Shown one piece after another: positions 45,001 to 56,800 of a stretch of 64,000 bases of DNA (position 1 is its first letter; each line of letters starts with the position of its first letter). The notes under the pieces were generated by a model. The model saw nothing but the letters and a program-made list of their open reading frames with translations, was not told where the DNA came from and made no database searches. The stretch comes from Styela clava. Its lineage: Eukaryota > Chordata > Ascidiacea > Stolidobranchia > Styelidae. The position numbers were made by a program, and so were the translations under genes. The stretch is taken from assembly GCF_964204865.1 (NCBI RefSeq), contig NC_135255.1, forward strand, positions 11,561,135-11,625,134. The letters are read 5' to 3'.

Positions 45001-47269
45001 TGAAGCTGAAGAATTAGATGAAATTGCGATCGGTTTAAGGGACCACTCACCACAAGAAATGTTTTCAGAGTATTATAACAAGCCAAAATCTGTGGATGCA
45101 AATAAAATTACGGAAGAAACTACTAGAACCACAGACGGAAGTACGCTGTTGTCGTCAGAAAGTGATGGAGATGAAGATATCAGTTCATTATCTAGTACAT
45201 CTGCTGATGATACGAGAGAAAACAAAATCATAAAAGAAGAAGATGAGAAAGATAGTGTTTCTTTATCTATATCTTCACCTGACGAAGATGAATATGATCA
45301 CACTCAGCAAATAGAAAATAACAAGAAATTGGCGAAACAAAGGACTTTATCTTCATTGTCATCTGACGAAAATGAAATTGAAATTGAAATTTTGAAAATT
45401 GCTGAAGAAAAACCGATGAAAACACAAAATACAATTTCATCTTCATCTAGTGAGGCTGAAGTTGATCAACCACATGAATTAGAAGATAATGAAGCACAAG
45501 CTAGCGCATCTGAAAATCTAGATAACGCTAGCACAGGTGAAAAAATGGATGAAAATGCAATGCCTGAATTTGAAGCTGATGTGGTGCGAACAAAATCTCT
45601 GTCAACATCATCTAGCGACCCCCAAGAGGAGACAGTGGAATTTCCGAGTAAACATGCCCAAAAAGATGATTCACCAATGGAAGATGCAATGTCAACATCA
45701 TCCTCTGAACCTGAAGAAGTCGAAATTGAACAAGATACTTCATTTGGTACAAATTTTAGAAAAAGTACAATTCTACCTGTTGCAACTAGTTCTGCGAATA
45801 ACGATACTAGTGTATGGGTCTCTAATCTTGAAACAGGTGATGTTTCGAACGCCGAGAGAGTAGAAAAAGTTTTCGAGCCCGAAATTCAGCAAGTAGTTGT
45901 AGAAGATGTGATCATGTCGGATGATATAATGTCTTCTCCGAAACTCGTCGGTATAGTTGAAACTGATGGTCCCCGAAATGATCTAACAGTTGCTTCAACT
46001 CCCAAACAGTCTAGTTTAGATAATGATGTGTTTTTTACTCCATGTGCTGATCGCACAGGAAATGAGAGCTTTTACACTGTAAAATCTGATCAGACTTCAA
46101 GTCAGAATATTTCTTTTGACATGGACACTAGCGACGCGACACTTGACACCACTGTAACCTCTGACACTGTGGGTGACTCAGTTATCACAGACTCTCCTTT
46201 ATCAACTTCATCTAGATCAGGTTCTGGTAGAAAATTACCGGAAACCCCAAAAGGTACTGTTCGAAGAATATTACCAGTTATTCCAAAAATTCAACATTTA
46301 GAAGCTTTGTCACCGACCGGTGACGTTTCACCACGGCAGCGAGAACGAATCGAAATGAAACTGAAAAAACATGAAGATCGTGTGATGGAAAGAATTAGAA
46401 AAATGAAGCTTGGTGTAAATGAAGGAAAGCATGATACTTCCTTTTCTAATGATACAAAGGTACATAGAGAAAAGAAGGCAGCTGAGCGAGATGACTTCGT
46501 AAATCATGTTCCGATGCTATTGCAGAAACGCAATAATGATTTAATGAAGAAAAAACATAAGCGTGGAAAACCTGACCACGAACATAAAAAAGCTTTGTTT
46601 GCTTTTGGGCAAAAGAAAAAGGCTATGAAAGAGAAAAAAGATATTCCAGCTCCTAAAATTATGAGCCCTACACATCGTTCTTCACAAAGGCGTAATTTAT
46701 CTTCTTACACACGAGAAGAACTTGAGGAAAGAGTGTCTCATCGTGTACGCATCGCTGCACAGCGACAAGCAAAGGAAGCTGAAAGAAAAAGAATGGCTAG
46801 AGCTCTCATCATTCAAAGTCAGCTTCAAGAAATTGATGAAAGACGTAAACAGTTAGAAGAGAGAGGAGTGAAACTAGAAAAATTACTTCGCGATGAGAAA
46901 AGCCAAGCTCGTCAGCGAGAGAGTTCACTTCACATGCATGAGTGGTTTAAACTTGTGCAAGAAAAAAATGGGCTTTTGCGTCGAGAGAATGAGGTAATGA
47001 TATCACAGAGGGAGTTACAACTCGAAGACAAGCAAAGTCGCTTACAACAGGTTTTGCGAGAAAGAATGTCTATCGATGATTCAAAGAAATCGACTGAAGA
47101 ATTAGCTAAGGAAAAAGAAATTCTTTCTGAAATGATGGAAATTGTCGACCAACGTAATCAATTAGTAGGTTTAATGGATGAACAAAGAGTCCAAGGAGCA
47201 GAAGAAAATGCAGACATAGAGCAAGTATTATTACACAAATTTTTAGAAACCACTCCCAGCCCAATATGA
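42071..47269 (+). CDS. MICAL: MICAL, actin-oxidising flavin monooxygenase
   Basis: One uninterrupted exon of 1732 codons. MICAL proteins oxidise actin methionines with FAD and NADPH and so disassemble filaments. The flavoprotein domain (about 1-490) has GAGPCG at 103-108, the block [42 protein letters not shown]-type residues near 313-332, and the FAD DG motif [14 protein letters not shown] (D405). A calponin-homology domain covers about 535-640. A LIM domain at about 803-858 has the CxxC...HxxC...CxxC...CxxH zinc ligands. A long acidic, Ser-rich linker with repeated SSSS-acidic clusters (near 1090, 1120, 1176 and 1206) follows. The C-terminal bMERB coiled coil (about 1540-1725) is the Rab-binding part. 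Domain order equals MICAL1-3. A 5.2-kb coding exon is odd, since vertebrate MICAL genes have many introns. Confidence 0.96.
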   Translation: [1732 protein letters not shown]

Positions 47270-50200
47270 CTACATGAAACCATTCTTCTTGTATTATCAT
47301 GCGTTATCACTTTTCTAATCCTTGGCTTTATGTTTACATTTGTTCATCATATTCACAATTCTCACTACTCATAAATAACATATAGTTGGTGATGTTTGGT
47401 ATCGGTTACTGTTGTATTTCTAATGATTTTTAATGACATATCATGATTTAATTTAACATCTCCCCTTGATAATAATCTTGCAACGATTTTTCAGAATTTT
47501 CACAGCGTAAAAAGTTTTACAAGCATTTACCCACATGGACTGAAATTCGAAACTTTTTGCGTTCAAATTTGATGTTCTTGTATAATTTTTGAACATAACG
47601 GTATTCCAATCATTAATATATCTAAAATCATTGCCAGGAAATTCAAAATTATATATATGGAGGTTGCAAATTTACACCTTTGTTTGAATCCCAACTATCT
47701 AGCTGGTTTTTATATAATTCAATTTCGATTTCATAACTCAATTCATGGTGTATTCCAAAAATATAACCTTACAGCATACTGAAAGTATTTTATTTTCAAA
47801 TTCAACTAAACATTGTGACATCATAGATCATCATATGTCAATTTCATTCCAGTGCCATTTGACAAATTTTCGAGACCAAACAATTGAATAATTCTTCACA
47901 TATATGTATAAAAATATCTGAATCTCTTTTTTTTTTCAAATACTTGTATATTCTTGAATTCTAATATGGTATTCCTCTTTTGAAGGAAACAAGCTAGCTA
48001 AATATTCAAGTTAATAGTTAACATTTTTTTTCTCTTTGTATGCACCTGCTGCACTCTTTTTTGCCTTCACTTTTTTCGAGTATTTTTTTAGCATAATAAA
48101 CTGTAATAATCCGCATAAACACTTTAACCCAGCATGGGAAAACGTATTTTCATGTTGCAATCTGACTGTCGGAGACCATATTTTGAATCATTATTTATTA
48201 TGAAAATTAGTTGTAGTAATGTATACCATTTACTCCAATACTGCCCATCTACCCAACCTCAATTACAATAAAAAAGTATAAAGCATTTGAAGTCCTAATT
48301 CATTTTTGTTCCTAGCAAAATAAGTTTGTTTTTCAAGTTGGAGAAAATATATTTTTATGTGGTGTTGTTGAATATTATTTGCCTTTTATCTTGCCATTAT
48401 TGCCTAAATCGTATTTAAATTAAGAATAAGACTCAGCCATAAAGGATGTAATTAATCACATGATTAATTGTAATTATGGCCAGCTAATTAGTAATATGTG
48501 TATCAAATATGATTTATGGAATTAGTAACCGCCCTCACATTCCTTTCTCACAAAATTTTTTTGATTAACTCAATCTAATTATCCAACTTAGTGTTATCAG
48601 CACGAATTTATTAATGTTGATACATGAAATCAAAAAAACACAGTAATATTGATGATTGAGCGCTTGATTGTTATTCTTATTTCTTTTTTTATGTAAAATG
48701 CTACATTTTTATCCTTATATTATTGTAGTACGAAATATTGTGCACAGTACTGTATGTTTTATAATGCGAAGTTGCCTTTTCACTTTACACGAGTTAAAAT
48801 AAATTCATCCTAAGCCCTATTGATACAACTGCTCTAGGTACGTAGACTTGCTGCCCCCAAATTCATTGTGATTCTTTCAAAAAATCATTCCTTACTTAAT
48901 GCATACTTTGACAAAAAATGCACTATTGAATAGTACTATGTGTAAGTTTTAATCGTATTAATTATGTTTAATATACAAGGGTATTTCGTATTTTTAGACT
49001 CCGAAATTTGATTCTAGGGTAACTTAACATTCATTCTATTTTTGTCCTTTGGCAGGTTCCAAAAGTTGAATCACCCCCTCAACCTTGCATGTAAACTGTC
49101 TTATTTCGATGTGACATGAATTAAATATGAAAAAAGAGAGATTGACTAGACTTCAATTCGCAATTTGCTATGTGGTCAATTACATTTGTCATGTTCATGA
49201 ACCTTCTTGCTTCAAATTAAAGTCGGAGAAGTGAATTTACCCATGTTAAGAATCTCTGATTTAGACGAATGCGTACAAGTATTATGGCCCTATATTAAAA
49301 CATTATATTTTAGTATTTGGTACAACCAAAAGTACTGCCGGTATCTCCTATATTGTGAACAAATTCCTGATTCTAGATTAATGGAATGTCCCGTATTGTA
49401 AGTAACTGAGATAGGCCAAAACAAACACTTCTGCTTTACTTGAACCATCCCTCATAAATTTCAATTAGCATTGCTATATACCACTTTCAAATATTTGCAT
49501 CAAATTTAGTTTCATTGTCTTCAAAATTGTGACTTTTATAAAAGCTCAAATATTTTATTCTGAATTGTATAGTACAATACAACATTTTGCAGTATTGGTA
49601 CAATTTGCAGCATTGTGAATGATTCTACAATCGATTGCACATTATTATTTTGTTGTTTGTGATGCTTATATATGCTGCTTGAAGGTGTGCAAAATTGTAT
49701 TTCTTGATATTTTCAATAATGGCAATGTTTATTTTGGAATGACTGTCTATATTGCAATTTCATGCCCATTTGATCAACGTAAAAGTTGAGCCATTTTTCA
49801 TCCGTTGAATATCAGCCTAGTCATATGCTAGAGCAGTGGTGGGCCCAACATTCTCAGTGCCACAAACCCTTTTGATGGCTTATCCGAAAGTTTTTGGGAA
49901 CCACTGGCATGGGGGTGGGCCAATTCAGTTAACATGTTGCTTTGTAGATAAACTAATGGTTGCACTCGATTCAGTTTTGTTCCATAATTTTATTTGCCAT
50001 TAATAGTTTCATCATATATAAATATCAGTCGCCAGTATTTCATTTATTAATACCATAAATATTGTGATATATACTGCTTTATTCTTTTGCTCATTTAAAA
50101 TTTTTCCTGTCCCGCTCGGAAATATTGTAGACTGTATTCTTTGCTTTTTTGACTTCTTCAAATGTTATATTATTGTATTTTACCGATTCGATGGTCCAAT

Positions 50201-52668
50201 CAAAATGTAGGCTACATGGTGTTTTAAAAAATAATGGTTACCCTAAAATAAAACAAATATCAGTGCCAAATTTGACGATTTTTTAGTGTAGAAATGTTTG
50301 ATATTTTGAAAGCCAGTTAAAAACCTATACAAAGATGATTTAATTTTGCGAATAACTTTCAATTTTTATTTCCTAATGTATGGGATGTCAGAAAGGCCTC
50401 ATATTTGTACATGTTGGGTCGTTGATATCTTTTGCCCTCCAGCCATAATCTGTCTCAATATCTGATCTGCATCATATTAATATGCTTCAGACAACCTGTT
50501 TACCGTCAAAGGTATGCTAATGTGCCGTACTGATGGACCATTCAGATATTAGATTACATATTTTAGTACTTACTTTACCGTTATATGTAACGCTGCTTTA
50601 CTTGGCAATGGTTCCTGATATGAACTTGTATCCTCTATCTCTATATGTCTACACCAAGAACGTGATGCCACATAATTATCATTCCAAGCGATGCCCGATA
50701 AAATATAAACATGGGTATATCTTGATCATACTGGTTTAAACCAGCTGATTTTTCTTAACAAATTATTTTCGTTATTAAAATTTAGTTTGGTTTCCGTTGT
50801 GTAATGTCATGTGTAAGTGACTACATTTTTTCAAGCAGATGTAATTTCAAAGAGTGGATAACCTTTTCTCAATCATATTACAAAAATTAGACCAAAGCAT
50901 TTGGGCAAAAATTCGTTATATTCCTGCTAAATTGAAACACAATCATCTTTTTCGTATACCGGTAACAAATGTCTGACACTCCAAAAATTCAGACAACATA
51001 TATACATAATTCAGATGGTACTTTGCTTGACTTATTAGATCTTCACAGACTTGTATGTAATTTTATACTTCAGCCCTGCCGATATCACAGAATTTTTAAT
51101 GTCAGTAATCACTAAATTATTTAAGATAATCACTTAACCAAAGAAGAGATGGCTGTGTCTTTGATTAAAAGATATATCTTTGGCGTTTGCAAATTTAAGA
51201 AATTGTCAGAAAAATTATAATCGAGTATTCCATCTGTTTTTGTATTCGATAGCAAATTACATTGTAATAAATTTATGATCTACTTTCCAATGGGACGACT
51301 TGTTAACATGGTTATTCCGGTTACCAAAAAAATTAATTTACTCCTTAAGTGATGGCTAGGATGCCCTTGTTTGTGTGCATCGCCTATGAGCCGAATATGT
51401 TACCGTCTTGTAGTTATTTTTTTCACTATTATCGATGTAAAAAAGCTTGTCTATATGTTCTTATTGTACAATACGGAGTCAAGCCAACATTTTCATATTT
51501 TGATTAAAAAATCCATTGCTCAGCTGCGTAATCGTTTTTGGCTGCATTGTGATAGTTTTTCAATCATACACTGTGCTTTATTTACTTGATTGTATTATTG
51601 TTATTTTACCATTGTTTCATTTTACAATTGCTAATGTGCCATTTACGTATTGAAATCTTATGAACAATGCTTATAGATTTGTAGTAATCACATGGGGAAC
51701 ATGTTTTCCTATCTGTACACGGCCGAATATTGACCGTGTATTGCTGCTTCTTTTGGGTGAGGTCTATCCATGATTTATGATCGGTGGAGTGATAGGTTTT
51801 TCTCGTTAATTCATTAACAAGAGCAATGTGCGTTCCATACTATTACAAGTATATAATACTCAACAGCGAAAAATAAATCTTTGTATATGATTTGATATTA
51901 CATGTACAACACCAAATCTCTAGTGATGATTTCAACGAGTGGCCTGAGCATCAGTTTAGAAAGTGATCGTGATTTTCTTTCGTGTCGCTGTAATTAGCCG
52001 AAAACTAGTGCTTTTTTTGATTTAATGTCTTTTGCGGCAAAATGTTTGCACCTGCTCCGGTAGTCATGAGGCCAATCTCATTCCAAAGTTCATGTATCTT
52101 ACTCTAGCCTAGAACATTGAATAACAACCTGCGCCCACCTCACTTCGCAGTAGGCCTATACATCTGCGGATCTTTTATAGAAGGCCCCCGCCGAAAAACA
52201 TACCCATCACCGCTCTAAATACAGAATAATTACTCATTAAGGATTAGGCATGATTTGATTTCCCAGCGCGATCGGCAGTACTTAAAAACGTGACGACGCG
52301 CAATTACCTAAAACGTGGCAAGCTCAAACTGTAGTAGGCCTGCTTAAAACGTGACGGGTTATTTTTCTCAAATCTCACATTTTAATGGCGTTTTTTTACA
52401 CGAAAAGAACATGACCTGCATTTGAGATGACAATAGTAAGAATAGAATGAACGTTCCGGATTCGCGGTTGGTGGAGACACTTACCAAAAGTGAAACTGAT
52501 AAATTCCAGCATTTATTTTGCAACTTTTTGTGGGATCTACTGGATTCGTTTTCCACTTTAACATTTTGTGTAGTGACGTCAACAAAATAAAAAAGTACCT
52601 GTAGCTGTTCCACGACCGCATGTCACCGAATTTCGTTCTAACTTTAAGCGGAAGTTATTTGTAGGGTA
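47270..52668. other. Gene-poor stretch downstream of MICAL
   Basis: About 5.4 kb of AT-rich DNA. AATAAA motifs at about 48095 and 48266 may end MICAL transcripts. A possible hAT scrap lies at 49833-49908 (CAGTGG...CCACTG, no duplication). Open frames of 60-80 codons have no known features. I see no RNA gene. Confidence 0.45.
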
Positions 52669-52676
52669 CGGTAGAC

Positions 52677-52984
52677 CAGGGCTACTCAACTGGCGGCCCG
52701 AATCCGGATCTTTCGAGTATTGGATTTGGACCGCACCTAATTATTTATTTTGGATCATTAGCCCCACTTTTTAAGTTTCCTATTATAAAATGACCTTTTA
52801 GTTTTGAATATACATAGAAAGAACTATAACACCATAATAAACAATCTTGTTTAGTTAATAATCATTAGTCGACCGAGGAAGTGCGCGTTTAAGGATGCCG
52901 AAATATAATTAAAGGAAAGGCCGGACCCAAATAATTTTGAAGTATTGTATGCGGATCCTCGGTAAAAATAGTTGAGTAGCCCAG
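52677..52984. mobile_element. Non-autonomous hAT element, 308 bp, perfect CGGTAGAC duplication
   Basis: The ends CAGGGCTACTCAACT and AGTTGAGTAGCCCAG are inverted repeats (14 of 15). The flanks CGGTAGAC are identical (52669-52676 and 52985-52992). The interior has CGGATC and GGACCGCACC-type blocks near both ends and no coding relic. Confidence 0.92.
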
Positions 52985-52992
52985 CGGTAGAC

Positions 52993-53898
52993 TACGATAC
53001 CGGTATTGTAAAAGATTTCGTTTAATATTTCAGTTCACGTTGAGACTGGAAGCATGAATCATTATCGTCACAGGATCTGAAAAAACGGGAACAGTCCGGG
53101 TACCGTTACCAATTTATCGGGCAGGTACTGGTTAGTTATCGCAGTTGTTCCATAGTTCCACCTTTTTCAGGATATGATTTTCGTGAGCATTGCTCCCTTA
53201 TTCAGTTATATTTTGACGACATATCAATCTTGCGTTGGGCAGATAAGGATATTAAGCGGAAATTTTGTTTGTCAGAATACCCGTTTGTCTTCGCGTTTAT
53301 GGCTTTGGGGTAGTTTCAATTGTATTTAAGCATGTATAAGATTTCAATATGGAATCTGACATATGTTTGTCGGTTTCATTTCACAGTCAATGTTGTAAAT
53401 ATTTTTTATATAAATATATATTTTCACCATACAAGATTATACAAACACAAGATTTGACTGGCACAATAAACAGTCATGGCACATATTGGAAAGATCGCTG
53501 GACCTAGGTCAAATATTATACAAAATATACATACAAAATTGATTAATGATACACCATAATTCACAATAAAATACAAAGGTAAAACCCAGTCGAAGAGTGA
53601 CTGCACGTTCACACTTTGGTGACGTCATCCATCGATGAATGGCGCCGCATAGACGCTCTTTCGTTCATACTCGCATAAATGTCAGACTGGGACATCCTTT
53701 CTAACCACCCCATATAAATATCAAATTTACACAATTTTTCATTGGTTATCCATTACTCGCCTTGCCCGGCGTTTTGGGTTGGGTTTGTGGCTTTAAAAGT
53801 TCAGTGGATACTCTGAATAGCATTGTCAATACTGAAATAAAATTTCGAGTCTTTCGGCCGTTGAATTTTTCAACCAATTTAAAATGAACACACTTAAG
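52993..53898. other. 3' flank of LARP6
   Basis: AT-rich sequence below the LARP6 stop. A 62-codon minus-strand frame at 53424-53612 is hydrophobic but unrecognised. No repeat ends seen. The LARP6 poly(A) site should be here, but no AATAAA on the minus strand stands out. Confidence 0.4.
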
Positions 53899-56800
53899 CT
53901 AAGATCGAATCCCGTAAGCATATCGACTGTTTGATTCAATCGAAGGATCTTGAGTGTCAGATTTTAAATCCGAATGCAACTTCGAGTATTCGCCTTTTTT
54001 AAGTTTATTTTCCGAATCGCTTTCTGAACAACTTGACCCTATACCGTGATCTGACAACGTTTTCGAAGACTGATGTAATACGTGATTAACGACATCTTGG
54101 ATCCAGGCATTGTCAGATTTGTTTTCTTCTTTTTCAATGAATTCACTTGACATGTTGCTAACTGCATCCGATTTCCATTCTCGTCTAGTCCCAGCTTTTG
54201 CGATACGATTCTGGGCAGGCTTATGGTCTGTACGCCAATTTCTGCGCTGTTTTGGCTGGTGTGGCTTCGATTTAGTTTCATATGCCAGAAGACAAACCTA
54301 TGTATAAAAATCAGTATGAACAGAATATATTTATATATATATATATTTGTATATTCAGAGAAATTTGCACTGCCTTTGCGACAAGTCGCATAACATAACA
54401 GGCAGATGCTTTATAAAATTATTGCAAACCTTTTCTATTCCATGTGACTTCCTTGAATTCGTCAAAAATCGACAGGCGGCCATCGCAGATTCGCTCCTTT
54501 CGTATTCGATAACAGCATTTACTTTTGTCCACAACGTTTTGTCGTTGCGTTTCTCCAAATGCTCTAAAATTTCTCCCGGACACTTGAAATGAAAATATTT
54601 TCTGTTGCGTTAAAGTGTAATAAATGCGTTTACATAATATATGCCTTGTAATATAAGTTTGTATTTAGTGTTTCTACAAATTTCAATTAGAGGTTGATTG
54701 GTTTTCATAAAAACAGTCTTCCATATTTGTTCTATTTTTACTTAAATTCTCATTTATATTTCTAAATTCACTCAATTTTTGAAACATCATTTCCAGCATT
54801 GATATTGCTCCATGTAGACTACATATTTTATTACCGCGCATACCGAAAGCATCATTCTTTCATAAATAAACATGCAATAACTCACGTCTTTCCCAGGTCT
54901 GATGAGACGAACAGAAGACATGTCTCCGCACTTGTAAAATACATTCATAACAGCCTCAATTTTTGCTAACCTTTCCGGAATTCCAATAACAAGAACACTG
55001 TTCTGGGGTTGAAATCTATATCAAAATAAATCGATGATTAGTGGCAATTTTTTGAGGAGGCATGAAGCTAATTGAAAATGAAAATATTTGTTAAATTTGA
55101 TCTTGCCCGCCTTATTTTGGATATTTACATTACAAAACAATTCATTTAATTCATTATTTACGTTCCATCTACGTATTTTCAACTTGTTTTATGAATAAAA
55201 CATACTTTCGTCTTTGAGAACCACTGAAATAAACCCTAAAATAACAAGGGGTAAACGTAACACGTGCATGTAGCTTACGTAGTGTTGTCATACATACATT
55301 TTCTGAAACGAAACAATCTGATGTTGGGGAGTTTTATACAGAATGAACTATTCCTTGAAATTTTGAGTTCCATTTCTGGTTCTGATACATATATATATAT
55401 ATATGTGATGGCAATATACGACACATGTCAGGACTTGTGTATCAGGCGCCGTTTTTAAAATGATAATCTCACCTTCTCAAATCGCATGGTACTTCAAGAA
55501 TTCTCTTGACTTTCGTTCCTGCATCATTTACCCGAAGTGCTTTAGATTTTCTTAAGCAGTACGCGGTAATTCGGGGATCTTTAACAAGTTTTCGAATCTG
55601 CAATACACAAAGATTATATTAATCCTATAATTGGGGGACCAACTTAGCCTAAAGGCAAACGACTCCATGTAAATAGGAAGAAATGTATTTTTGCACCAGT
55701 ATGTTCTGAGAAGCACGAAAAGTATAGGCCTACTACTGTCAAACAGTATAGTCACACATTTGTGCCGTAACCTTGAACGCTAGTATCTTGTGAATTATAC
55801 CTATGAGCTACTTGAAATAGTAAAGGGACAAGTGGCATTAACCTAATCGCCTTTCACTAATGAAATTATGAAAATTGTATCACATCGTGGCGATTTTTAC
55901 AAGATCACTACGGTGCCATATTGTGGCAGAATATGATAATGTATAAATGGCTTGCTTTATTGTTCTGAAGTTTGGTCAATTTGAGAAATGTAGGTAACAC
56001 ACACAAAAAAAAGTAACACACCCCTCGTAATTTCGAATACATAAACATAAGATCACAGAAACCCAGTTTTCATAAACGTTTTCTACCGATACGTATACAT
56101 TTCTTTTAGTTCCCTAAGATATCATGTTAAACTAATTTTTTCTATTTACCTTTTTAAAATTAGTTATGAGCTTCATGCTGAGATAACCTTCTTTCTTCCT
56201 TCGTATTTGTCGTAAAAAATAAGCATCTCTTGACAAGTAATCATCGGAAAAATAGTATTCAGCCTAGAACATTTTAAAACGGAAATAAAATTATCGAAAT
56301 GTTTACAATGGTAATAAAATTGAATTGCAACCTATAATGATTAAATTTATTATTGATATTCGGACATCCAGAAGTATGTGCACCAAGATGACGCACAACC
56401 TGAAAATAGTATGGGTACCAGGTTATGGTTCAGGTTGTGCGCCATCTTGGTGAACATACTTTGGGAGCGCCTGATATTTTTGAGCAGTGATGTTTGCTAC
56501 TCTCTCATATGCCAGCAACTGCTAGGAAAAGAAAATGTCGGATGAAATCGAGTTAGTATTTACATTTATAAATAATATTTTTTAATCAATTTTTTATATT
56601 ATATATACATATTTATGTCTGGTCTACGCTATTTACTAAATATGGGAGGCCACGGCGGTGAAACAAAAATAACCATAATTTTGTATGATGAGGATTAGAA
56701 CTTTAAGTAGTTAATGAAAACATCCACATACAATGGCGACAAAAACGATTAAAGATTGTGCCACGCGTTTATAATTAGGAAAACAAATCACCTACTCATT

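Noticed and set aside
49833-49908. Possible mini hAT element (CAGTGG...CCACTG)
   Set aside because: The inverted ends are only six bases and the flanks do not form an 8-bp duplication.
54347-54592. Plus-strand open frame of 81 codons
   Set aside because: It is the antisense of the LARP6 exon at 54430-54582.
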